The notes under the pieces were generated by a model. It made no database searches and was not told where the DNA came from. It saw only the letters and a program-made list of their open reading frames with translations. 64,000 nucleotides of DNA from Ovis canadensis (taxonomy: Eukaryota; Chordata; Mammalia; Artiodactyla; Bovidae): NCBI RefSeq assembly GCF_042477335.2, contig NC_091247.1, forward strand, positions 18,148,501-18,212,500, read 5' to 3'. Both the position numbers and the translations under genes were made by a program. This document shows positions 44,501 to 53,785 of this stretch, piece by piece; position 1 is the first letter of the stretch, and every line of letters begins with the position of its first letter.

Positions 44501-46019
44501 CCCTTATCTCTCGCTCAAGTTAATTTTCTTTTTTAATTTGGTGACCGGAACAAAAGTCACAGGAAAATCCTTTGTGAAAGCCAAACGCAGCCACAAATCT
44601 GGGCACTTCACAGTGTTTGTAACTAAATATTTGCCGTGCTGGTAGTTAAATCGGCCCCTCCGCCAAACTTTCCAAACTTTGCTTTCTTTGAACGGGGCTG
44701 AAAGGTGATCTCCCTACAAGGAGATCAGACGGTTGAAAGCAATTGGATTTAGCACGCCGTTTTCCTGGTGCTCTTGAGATCTCTGGGCAAACAGGACCGC
44801 GCGCGAATCCTAGAAGGAATTAGGGCCGGGGTGGGGGCAGCGCGGGGGAGGGATGCCCGCTAAGCCACGGTAGTAGCTGAAGCGCTTTGTTAATGCAATT
44901 TATTAGCTGTGCGCGACGAGAAGTAAGAGGTTAGGCAGGTCTTCAAAACTTCCAAAAGGGAGAAAAATAAACATCCCCTTGTTTGCTTTTTGTGGTTTGG
45001 TTCATTTTCTTCCCCTCTCGTTGCCCCTCATCTAAGACTGTTTTAAACCCAAATTCGGTTATCTGGTTTCAGTGAGGGTTCCCTCTTGCCAAGGTATTAA
45101 ATAAACAAGCAAAGCAAAAACTTGAATCCTTATGTAACCCAGATGCTGTTTCCTCGAAAACCACAACAAACTCTGCTAAACCAGATAACCGGCTCGGGAA
45201 CAGTCGTGTGTCCTCACCCCACCCCCACCCCCAGGGTCCACCGAGGACAGTCGTGTTCAGGACCTCCTCTCCAGGGCAGACGATAAATAATTGCTGCTAA
45301 CACTCTAAGCCGCGGATGCGCACCCCGAGGGATCCGGATACCATAAACTGTCCGGGAATGTTGGCATCTGGTTCTTAAAATGGAACTTTCCCTAGAGATA
45401 AAGCCAGGACCGAGGCGGCGTCTGCGTCCTTGGCCCCACTTGGATGTTTTCTGGCCTCTTGATGTTCGCAGCTGAAAGCGCAGCTCTGGAAAGAGGCGAC
45501 GTCTGCCCGGCTTTGTAGTGGTAATGAGAACGCAGACGCGGGTCGTCCGCGCGCAGAGGCTGGGAGCCGCGGGAACCGGCTGCCCATCCTCCAGCCTCAG
45601 GAAGGGCGAGGGGAGAGGGCCGTCCTGGGATGGGATTTTTTTTTTAGGGCAACCTCCCAAGGTTCCGAGGATGGGCAGTATGTAGGGGCGGGAGGGAGCC
45701 CTTCAAAGGTATTTTGGGGGAGTCCAGCTCCTCCTCGTGAGGATCCCAAGGAATAAATCACTTTTGCCCTCCACTGAGACACTTTCTCCCCATCAGCCCT
45801 CCCCTCGCGCCGGCCCCACCCTGAGCGCCTCGGTTGCAAAAACAAATAAAATAAAGCAAAACCTTTTGCTTTGGCAACCTCTAAGCCACATGACGCCTCC
45901 TCTGCACAAGGAAGATTTCTTTCTTCTCCCTCTCCTGGCTTTGTGTGTGTGTGTGTGTTTTCTTCTCTCCCAACCAGCCCCCCTTTTCTTTTCTTCTCGG
46001 TCCTCCTTCCTTGCCCCAA
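44501..46019. other. Unique upstream sequence, no gene seen
   Basis: Unusually repeat-free for this window; no SINE or LINE recognised, as often seen around developmental regulators. Contains AT-rich patches and a (TG)n tract near 45942-45958. No supported coding gene. Confidence 0.6.
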
Positions 46020-46149
46020 ATCGCTGGAAACTTAAGACGCGCGGCGGCTGCAGGTGCGCGCGGGCCGGGCGGCGGGGCCGGGGCGCGCCGGGGCCGGCCG
46101 GGCCTCGCAGGCATTGATCAGCTGGGCGCGCGCGCTGAGTGACGGCGCG

Positions 46150-46163
46150 GTTGCCATGGCAGC
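46150..46163. promoter_or_regulatory. RFX X-box-like palindrome
   Basis: GTTGCCATGGCAGC differs by one base from the perfect inverted repeat GTTGCCATGGCAAC bound by RFX factors. The internal GCCATGG also resembles a YY1 core. Motif match only. Confidence 0.45.
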
Positions 46164-46211
46164 CGCCTGAGCGGCGCCGCGAGGACAAGGCGGCCGGGCG
46201 GCGTGAATGGG

Positions 46212-46242
46212 CGGCGTCACGCGCCTGGCGCCAGAGAGTCTG
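46212..46242 (+). promoter_or_regulatory. Candidate BMP/SMAD response element upstream of ID2
   Basis: The palindrome GGCGCC (46227-46232) is followed after exactly five bases by GTCTG (46238-46242). This spacing matches the known SMAD1/5-SMAD4 composite site, with the GC-rich half for R-SMAD and GTCT for SMAD4. A CRE-like half site, CGTCAC, lies just upstream at 46214-46219. ID genes are direct BMP targets, and to my recollection the ID1 enhancer has a similar CRE plus GC-palindrome plus GTCTG layout. Distance to the predicted ID2 start is about 3.0 kb. Function is inferred, not shown. Confidence 0.7.
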
Positions 46243-46690
46243 CTCCCGGGCTCCGGCCCCGGCCCCGCCGCGGCCCGGCCCGCGCGCCGCCGCCGCCGCC
46301 GCCGCGCATTCATCACCTGTCAGGGCTCGCTCGGGGGGTCACGGGCGGGATGGACGCAGCTGGGAGAACAAAACCGGGGGGAAGAGAGGCGAGCGCTCCC
46401 CAGCGCGCCAGATGTGCCGGGAGGACCTTGAGACACCCCCTCCTCCGCAACCCCCCCCCCCCCCCGCCTTCCCGCAGGCTCCTCCCGCCCCCAGTTGCAT
46501 CACGCGGGGCGGGGGGTGGGGGTAGGAATTGCAAAGGCCGTCCGGCCAGCCTGGCGCGCCCGGCCCGGAGCTGCTTCTCATTACCGCGAGGGGCCAGTCG
46601 CGCTGGGAGCCGGCGGCCGGGCCGGGGTGGAGATCGAGGGAGTGAAGCCCTGGAACCAGGTTAGGCGACCTTCCTGGGCCGGCGTGTGAC

Positions 46691-48829
46691 TTTAAGTGGG
46701 GGGGTGGGGGGGTGGGGGCATGCATCTCCACCCCCCCCCCCACCGGAAACCATTCACACCTTCCCACCACCCACGGATCTAGCAGAACCAGGGCCCATCT
46801 GCAGCTTTAGAGGCCTCAAATTCAAGCCCACGGAGACACCAAGGGACAGATTTTTTTTTTTGTAACCCACCTCACCATTTTCCCGATGAAAACATAATTT
46901 TAAAGGTAATGGCGAATTGGGCTTGCTGAGACAGAACGTACTAGGAACTCAGGCCTTTAAAAAAAAATCATGAGCTTAGCCTCAGAGTCCCCTTAAGTTG
47001 ATCTTTAAATGAATGTAGAACTGGTTGGCCTGCCAGTCGAATCGAATTCCACTCATCCAGGCTGACTGGACTCTGACATGGCCGATAGAGGAAGAAACAC
47101 CAGAAAACTTTCACCATATTTAGCAGTTTTACTGCATCAGGGTACACACATGAGCCTGGGAGAAGGCAGTGCCTTAATCAACTTTGCGAGTGTGCAAAGT
47201 AATCCCGCACAAGGCTCATTAGGAAGCAGCCCGGAGCCCGGCTGGAGGGATAATGAGGCTGGCACGGATGTTAACATACGGTGTCCTTGGAAAAAGCTAG
47301 GAATGCGTCAGTATCTCAGAGCTGCAATGTCCAAGAATCACAAGTAATAATTTGAGAATCCCAAAGATGTTTGTTTACATTGGCTATTATTGTAAAATAG
47401 TCAAAGTATAACATCATGAACCAAAATAGTGTCAAAACAAAATCTGTTCCACTGTGGCACGTATGTGACGGAAACACATGCACACAAAGAACATCAAAAG
47501 GTTCGAACTGTGAGGACTCAGGATGAAATCATTTCCAGACTTAATATCAGAGGAGAGGTGGGGACTCCACTGCTGTGCGCAAAGAAGTCGCAGGCAGCAT
47601 CTGCTGGTCAGGAAACCATCACCTCTATGCTCCCACCTGAGGTGGCTGGATTTTCGGAAGGTGATATCCACCCTAGCGCCACCAACTTTTCCTCCCTCGA
47701 GAGCAGCTGTAGTGCAGGCACATGGCTGTAGTTGGTGTCCAGGACCAGACCGGCTGGTCCACCAGCTGAGGAATTAATCATTAACTGAAGAAAAATATAC
47801 TGTTTCCCCATTATTAAGCTTTACTTTTTCTCCAGTTCTGCCCTCCTTTTCCTTCTTAAAGGCCGAGGAGATGCAGATTGAGATAAAGTAAACAAGACAC
47901 TTAAAAATAGAATGCTTTTTCAGACTTTCTAGTTTATTGTATTCTAGAAAAATGTTTAAAACACACAACTAACTTACTGTAGTCTTCCGTTAAGTTAGAA
48001 TTATGTGTGAATTCACTGAAGAGGATTTGAGTAAAGAACTGCAAACTGTAGTTCTTAAAAGATTTCTAGACAGAAAAATTTTTAAAAAGATGAGGGCGGG
48101 TGACACAACCTGAAGCTGCCTCCAGTACTGGTGCTAAGAAGATTCCCAACCTGGTACCTTATAGATTTTTTTAAAAACAGTGTGAAGATATTGACCGTGG
48201 CTAGGGCCACCTACCTGTACAAAACTTTAAAAATACAGCAGGCACTGAAATGTGACACCAGAAATCATGTTGTGTGCATAGCTAGTCACCTTGCTTTGCC
48301 ACCGACACTGCAGAGCGGACCAGCAGCCTCTCAAGGGTAGTGTATGTAAATACAGCTTCAATATGCAAATACTCCTAATGATTTCCGATTAATAGCTTTA
48401 TTATAATAGCCCTTCCCAGTGTTAGAGAAGGAACCCAGGAAGGGTCCCGCACTTCTCGAGCTCTTTAGCGATCAGCACAGTTATCCAGTAAGTACTCACT
48501 TCACAGAGTTTACTATACTGCCTTCTGCGTTGCTCCGGGTTGCACGATCCCACACCTAAACCTGTCGTTGAAATGCGCGCGCGTGGGTGTTTTGGGGTTT
48601 GTTTTCATAAAGCTTTTCCTGATCTTAAGAGGCCGATCTCAATCTACAAACATCAGTTGTCGATGGCAAAGTTATTTGCGTTTTCCCTTTTTTCGGAAAT
48701 GCTTTCCATAACGTCTTGATGACTTTCCGGGAGGAGCGGGGAACCGTGGTGGCTTTCCCCTTCTGCCGTGCAGACTCCGCGGGGGTGCTGTGATCTTAGT
48801 GATGCTGAAAGCTTGGAGGAGTAGCAGCC
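46691..48829. other. Unique ID2-proximal upstream sequence
   Basis: Almost free of recognisable repeats. Starts with a G-rich/C-rich inverted tract (46698-46744). Contains an octamer ATGCAAAT at 48363-48370 in an AT-rich block. No supported coding gene; the 100-codon frames lack domains. Confidence 0.6.
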
Positions 48830-49206
48830 TCCGTCGGGGGGCACCTTTAGGGGGAGGGTCCCGCCTAGTGATCGGGATTGGAATTGGGGTGCCCACTTAC
48901 GGTCCCGGGGTGTCCCCGCCCCCACCGCGTCCGCGCCCCGCTGCTCCCGTCGCTCGGCCGTCCCCCGGTCCCTGCCCACCCCCAGGTCCCCCTGGGCCCG
49001 GCGCTCACAGTACTCTATTTACCACCTCAGCTGGGCTGGCGCCCGTTCCGCCCACCCCCACGGCGATTGGCTGCGAACGCGGAAGGACGGAGCTCTCCCC
49101 TCGCGCCCGCACCTGCCAATGGGCGCGCCCGCCCGGCCTGATGGACGCGCCGCCTTCCACCAATGGGGTCGCGGGGAAGCCGGGTCGTGTGGCCCCGGCG
49201 AGCGCG

Positions 49207-49213
49207 TATAAAA
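49207..49213 (+). promoter_or_regulatory. ID2 TATA box
   Basis: TATAAAA, 31 bp upstream of a CA initiator at about 49238-49239 and 167 bp upstream of the start codon. Three CCAAT-type boxes and a GC box lie within 160 bp upstream, a standard RNA polymerase II core promoter. Confidence 0.9.
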
Positions 49214-49237
49214 GCCGCCGGGCCGGGCTCTCCGCTT

Positions 49238-49373
49238 CATTCTGAGCCGAGCGCGGTGCCGAGCGCAGCGAGCTTCGCAGGAGGCGGCGGCAGCGGCGGC
49301 GGCGGCGGCCTGAGCTTCGGGGCAGCCCGCTTCCCTCCTCCCAATCGCTTCGCTTCCCTTCCCCGCTATCAGC
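49238..49373 (+). other. ID2 5' UTR (predicted)
   Basis: About 136 nt from the inferred start. GC-rich with a (GGC)n stretch at 49283-49309 that may fold. No ATG occurs before the ID2 start codon, so no upstream ORF is expected on this transcript. Confidence 0.75.
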
Positions 49374-50092
49374 ATGAAAGCCTTCAGTCCAGTGAGGTCC
49401 GTTAGGAAAAACAGCCTTTCGGACCACGGCCTGGGCATCTCCCGGAGCAAAACCCCGGTGGACGACCCGATGAGCCTGCTGTACAACATGAACGACTGCT
49501 ACTCCAAGCTCAAGGAGCTGGTCCCCAGCATCCCGCAAAACAAGAAGGTGAGCAAGATGGAAATCCTGCAACACGTCATCGACTACATCTTGGACTTGCA
49601 GATCGCGCTAGACTCGCACCCCACCATCGTTAGCCTGCACCACCAGCGACCCGGGCAGAGCCAGGCGTCCAGGACGCCGCTCACCACCCTCAACACCGAC
49701 ATCAGCATCCTGTCCTTGCAGGTAAGACCCGCTCCCCCCAGCGATGCTCGGGTAGAGCCGTTGTCAGGCGGCGGGCCCTAGTCGCTGACTTACAGACGGG
49801 CTAATAACTTTATCACTGTGCCTGTTACAGTCATTTAAACAAAAACAAATCTGCTGTGGAAGGAGTCGTGTGCGTGAAATTGTTATGACATGTGAATGCC
49901 TCTGAGTCTGAATTCATCATAAACGTGGGTTTTTGGAACTTGCTGTTCAAAATTAAACTATTTTTTTTTTAAAGAGGTTCTTTCTCCTTAAGGTTGTCTA
50001 ACGTCTTGTGCCTTTTCCCCCCCTTTCTCTCGCAGGCTTCTGAATTCCCCTCTGAATTAATGTCAAATGACAGCAAAGCGCTCTGTGGCTGA
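49374..50092 (+). CDS. ID2: DNA-binding protein inhibitor ID2 (join 49374-49721, 50036-50092)
   Basis: 134-residue nuclear/cytoplasmic HLH protein that dimerises with E proteins (TCF3, TCF4, TCF12). It has no basic DNA-contact region, so the dimers cannot bind E-boxes and differentiation programmes are held back. Exon 1 encodes residues 1-116, exon 2 residues 117-134 ([18 protein letters not shown]). Helix 1 is about residues 36-51 ([16 protein letters not shown]), the loop about 52-60, helix 2 about 61-80 ([20 protein letters not shown]). Also visible: Ser5 in SPVR, a known CDK2-type site; a destruction box RTPLTTLN (100-107), the APC/C-CDH1 degron; and a leucine-rich export signal near 106-115. 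The 134-residue length is the family norm. The start ATG is the first in the predicted mRNA. Donor gtaagacc (49722) and acceptor cgcag (50031-50035) are canonical. By recollection the protein differs from human ID2 at only a couple of positions (Gly19, Ser96). Confidence 0.98.
49722..50035 (+). other. ID2 intron 1
   Basis: 314-bp phase-0 intron with GT-AG ends and a pyrimidine-rich acceptor. If retained, the frame continues 19 codons to a stop at about 49779-49781, giving a 135-residue product that lacks the normal C-terminus and cuts the export-signal region short. Confidence 0.95.
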
Positions 50093-50302
50093 ATAAATGG
50101 TGAGTGTCTGCTTGTGTCCCCCGTTGGTGAACTGGCGCTTGGAGTGTGTGTGTGCGCGCGTGGGTACTTGCGTATCTGTAAAATTTGGGGGTTTGGTAAA
50201 TGAACGTGTACTTCGTTGTGTTGCACGTAGTACATTGTTTACGCGTACTAGACATGAAGAGCCATCTAGCTCCTGTTACTCAAAATCCCAGAACGTTTTC
50301 TT

Positions 50303-50335
<33 letters not shown>

Positions 50336-51506
50336 TCAATGCCTGTAACTTACTCCCAAGGTGGTGAAGGAGAATACGTACTGGCTTCTTGTGCGCCTGT
50401 AACATGCCCCGGCTGTTTTCTGCTATTGCTCTGGTACTATGAGGTACTAACCTCCATATAATTAATCTTATCACCGCAAATTCCATAGGGATCCTCCTTC
50501 CCCAAAACTCCAGCCCCCTGGGATCGGCTAGTTGAGCATTGCTACCCTGTGTCTCAGACCCTGTGATGTGGGATTCCGACTTCCCTATCTGTTAACTAAA
50601 GGGCTGTTTTCAATCAAATAATTGTTACAAGAAGCAGACTGGCGCCTGTGAGGACTGCCGTTGGAGATCCAAATAGGAGATTGCGTTGGGAAGTTTTCCC
50701 CTGAGTCTCTGCTATTTTAATGTTTAATTTGCGCTGTCCAGGCCGAGTGTGTGCGCTGCATCTGGACGCCAGGGTTTGCCCAATGTTTGAGTGTTTGGTT
50801 AAATGCTCAAACTGCGGCTTCTTCCTGGCGCCAGTCTGCCTGTCTCTGCCCTTAGGTTAAAACCTCCTAAACAGTCCTTTCTCTCCCGATCTCTTGCAGG
50901 TGTTCATGACTTTTTTTTCCCTTTGCACAACAACAACAACAAATCCACAGGCTCTTTTAAGGCGCTGAACTTATTTTTCAACCATTTCACAAGGAGGACA
51001 ACAAGTCGAATGGACCTTTAAAAAAAAAAATGGAAGGAAAACTTAAGAATGATCAACTTCCCCAGGGTGTTTTCTGACCTGGACTGTGATATTAGTTATT
51101 TATGAAAAAGACTTTTAAATGCCCTTTCTGCAGTTGGAAGGTTTTCTTTATATACTATTCCCACCATGGGGAGCGAAAACGTTAAAATCACAAGGAATTG
51201 CCCAATTTAAGCAGACTTTGCCTTTTTTCAAAGGTGGAGCGTGAATACCAGAAGGATCAGTATTCAGTTACTTAAATGAAGTCTTTTGGTCAGAAATTAC
51301 CTTTTTGACACAAGCCTACTGAATGCTGTGTATATATTTATATATAAATATATATATATATTGAGTGAAACCTTGTGAACTCTTTAATTAGAGTTTTCTT
51401 GTATAGTGGCAGAAATGTACATTTCTGCATACAAAGTGTAATGATGTACTTATTCATGCTAAACTTTTTATAAAAGTTTAGTTGTAAACTTAACCCTTTT
51501 ATACAA

Positions 51507-51512
51507 AATAAA
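51507..51512 (+). terminator. ID2 proximal poly(A) signal
   Basis: AATAAA with T/G-rich sequence downstream ('gtgtgtttattgaatggtga'). Would give cleavage near 51530 and a shorter 3' UTR. Confidence 0.75.
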
Positions 51513-51601
51513 TCAAGTGTGTTTATTGAATGGTGATTGCCTGCTTTATTTCAGAGGACCAGTGCTTTGATTTTTATTATGCTATGTTATAACTGAACCC
51601 A

Positions 51602-51649
51602 AATAAATACAAGTTCAAATTTATGTAGACTGTATAAGATGATAATAAA
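51602..51649 (+). terminator. ID2 distal poly(A) signals
   Basis: AATAAA at 51602-51607 and again at 51644-51649. The second predicts cleavage near 51660-51670, the likely end of the longest ID2 mRNA. Confidence 0.85.
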
Positions 51650-51670
51650 ACATGTCTGAAGTCAATGCCT

Positions 51671-52599
51671 GAATTCTGAATGATTTTTAAGATTCTGTCT
51701 CTATCTCGCCATTTTATTTAATCCCTCCTCCTTCATCGCTTCTACCACCCCTAAGGCTTGGAATCTGCAGTGCAGAGAAGGCCCTTATCAGACAGATGTG
51801 TGGTCAGGGCTAGCACTCTGGGGTAAAGGGCTGTTGCTGCTTTTTAGGGAAGCTGACTGTCCTGGGGAGTCTGTAAACCCAGAAGTTTCTTTTAGTCTGT
51901 CAAGGAAAAAGTAGCTCTGTGCCTTGGGGTGGGGTTTCCAACCCAAGAGTTACTGTGGTGGGGCCTCCTAGCACTTTAGATGTGGAATCTGGAGGACGAC
52001 CTGTCTGAGTGGATAAGACACTTCTGCAGCAAATGAAACTGCTGTTAATCAGGAAAGAAAAGAATCCACAGAATTTCTGAACCTGATTTTAAGATTTAGA
52101 GGTGGGGCAAAAAGAAAAAAAATAACCCTCCATGCTACTCGTTGCTCCTAAGGCCCCTTTGCCCTGGGGGTGAAGCTGTAATATGGCCGCGAGCTCCCTC
52201 CTGCACCTGTAGCTCACCCAGCCTGGGGCGGAGGCTTGGGCCCTGCCCGGGGCTCCGAGACAGATTTCTGTTTAAATCTTTAAATCGCCCTTCACCCTTG
52301 GCTGCGCCTGGACTGCGCAGGGAAGGATCCGATTGCTGTGTCCACCGCATCCCTCACGTGGCAACGCTGGGACTGGTGTAGGTACGTGTTTACAGTTCAT
52401 CTGTATCCCCGTATATTGATACTACCTTCTCACGTTGGAAGACACTTTCGCTGGGTCGTGTGGCTTGAGGTTGGGGGTAGGATGCTAGGAAGGCCGGTCC
52501 GGGGTGGACGGGACCTGGAGAAGGAGCGGGGAGGACGGGCCGGTGAGGATGGGGCGTGGGGTGGAGGGGGTCTCACCTGGGGCCACCTTCTCAGGCCTA
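51671..52599. other. Immediate ID2 downstream flank
   Basis: No gene or repeat recognised. GC content rises toward the CpG island from about 52180. Confidence 0.5.
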
Positions 52600-53460
52600 G
52601 CCGAGCAGGTGTAAGGGTGGCGCCGGCGAGTCCGCCCCGGGCGGCTGCGGCGTTTCCGGACCAGACGCTGAATCCTTCGCGGCCCAAGCGCGGGGCGGGG
52701 GCGGGGGCACCGGCGGTCCCAGCATCGCCGGGCTCCTGCACCCTTCCAGGGCGGGGGTGGGGCCCGTGCAGCCGGCCGGGCCAGCTCTGCGCATCACCCG
52801 CGCGCTGCGCATCGTCCCCGCCCCCGGACCGCATCTTCGCCCGCAGGTGGGCCGGTCCTTGGATCCAGGGGCCGTCGCTGTTGTCGTGGGTCATCATACC
52901 CCCGGGGAGGCAGGCTCCGGCGGCGGCCCCCGTCCGGAACCGGTTATTCCGACAGTGGCCGCCCTTCAGGACTGGCCCCGGCCGTCGGTCCACCCGTCCT
53001 CCGCCCTTCCAGCGCCCGGCACGATCGGCCACTCCGCGTGGGGCTGCACCCGGGAGCGGCGAGGGCGGGAAGCGCCAGGCCAGGTCGCTGGCCACCAGCG
53101 TCCTTTCCCTCCGGGTGGCGGGGGGCGCAGACCCCAGGCTCGGTGCCCCGCCCGCAGTCGGCTCGGACCGAGACGGTGTCTGACCTGGACGGAGGGGACC
53201 TCCCGCGAGGGCTCCCTGGCCTTGCGAGGGAAGCGTGGGGCGAGCCGGGCCCGCACGGTCGCTGGGAGCCGCGGGCAGTTCGCGCCTTTCGATCGACGAC
53301 CTAAGGGAGCAGCCGCGTCCGGGAAACGGGAGCCCTTCCGAGGGGACTTGGGGCGTCGGAGCCCAGTGGTTCTTTCCGGGTCCGGCCGGTGGAGGCCGGG
53401 CGCCACCTGGTGGCCGCCTCGAGGAGGGCCGTTCGCGGGCGGGGGGCTTTGAGGCTTAGA
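52600..53460. promoter_or_regulatory. CpG island about 1 kb downstream of the ID2 gene end
   Basis: Long CpG-dense block that stops abruptly near 53455. Frames 52338-53183 (281 codons plus), 52430-53095 (221 codons minus) and 52757-53452 (231 codons plus) overlap in conflicting frames and are rich in Gly, Pro, Arg and Ala, typical of composition-driven open frames. No spliced gene recognised. Could be an orphan island, a downstream enhancer, or a promoter for a noncoding RNA. Confidence 0.7.
53400..53413 (-). promoter_or_regulatory. Candidate CTCF site
   Basis: On the minus strand this reads CCACCAGGTGGCGC, an exact fit to the core CTCF pattern CCASYAGRKGGCRS. It sits at the downstream edge of the CpG island and points toward ID2. 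Confidence 0.65.
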
Positions 53461-53785
53461 AGCGAAATTGGCATCAGGGAGATGCAGCCTTTTGAAAATG
53501 AAGGATGGTGTCCTGCAAGCTTACTTCTCTAGCACATGTACAGTGGTTTCCACATGCGACTCATTTCATCTTTACTACTTCATAACTTGGATAAGATCCC
53601 TTTTGCAAACTAGTATCTACCACCAACTTGACACCAGGTGGGGTCCTGGATTTTTTAAAAAAGTATCAGATGTGATCCTTGGCCTCAAATAGATGATAAG
53701 GGGATTGTGGAGAAAAATGAATTGTGAAGTCCAAAGAAAGCCTGAACGTTCTCCCTTCTCTTACCTTAAGCTTCTGTTTAACTTA
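53461..53785. other. Intergenic, nothing seen
   Basis: No gene recognised; composition changes abruptly from the CpG island to AT-rich sequence. Confidence 0.4.

Larger units (their letters stand above)
46020..46690. promoter_or_regulatory. CpG island about 3 kb upstream of ID2 (enhancer-like)
   Basis: Extremely CpG-dense with (GCC)n runs near 46287-46305 and a C15 run at 46451-46465. Contains the BMP-type element at 46227-46242 and an X-box-like palindrome at 46150-46163. Frames up to 153 codons here are composition artefacts. It may combine a BMP-responsive ID2 enhancer with a promoter for an upstream noncoding RNA; the latter is inference only. Confidence 0.75.
48830..49740. promoter_or_regulatory. 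ID2 promoter CpG island
   Basis: CpG-dense block covering the proximal promoter and exon 1. Contains a GC/KLF-type box CCGCCCACCCC (49048-49058), an inverted CCAAT box ATTGG (49066-49070), CCAAT boxes at 49116-49120 and 49160-49164, an E-box CACCTG (49110-49115) and the TATA box. Boundaries judged by eye. Confidence 0.85.
50093..51670 (+). other. ID2 3' UTR with intron 2 (exon 2 end 50099; exon 3 from 50900)
   Basis: After the TGA (50090-50092), exon 2 ends seven nucleotides later at a gtgagtgt donor (50100). Exon 3 starts at 50900 after cttgcag. Joining gives ATAAATG/GTGTTCATGAC, matching the known ID2 mRNA layout. Exon 3 is wholly untranslated and highly conserved-looking, with an (ACA)n run (50928-50942), AU-rich TTATTTAT-type motifs (about 51094) and an AT dinucleotide tract (51330-51361). 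Intron 2 contains an (AAAAG)n-like tract near 50301-50335. The stop-to-junction distance is too short to trigger NMD. Confidence 0.93.

Noticed and set aside
46203-46664. 153-codon Pro/Arg-rich frame upstream of ID2
   Set aside because: CpG-island artefact with competing frames on both strands; (GCC)n and C15 runs account for the residues.
49163-49405. Upstream ATG frame overlapping the ID2 start
   Set aside because: Its ATG lies upstream of the TATA box and predicted start site, so it is not in the main ID2 mRNA, and its frame differs from ID2.
52338-53183. 281-codon plus-strand open frame
   Set aside because: Lies in a CpG island, overlaps a 221-codon minus frame and a 231-codon plus frame, has composition-driven residues and no domain; it begins upstream in unrelated sequence.
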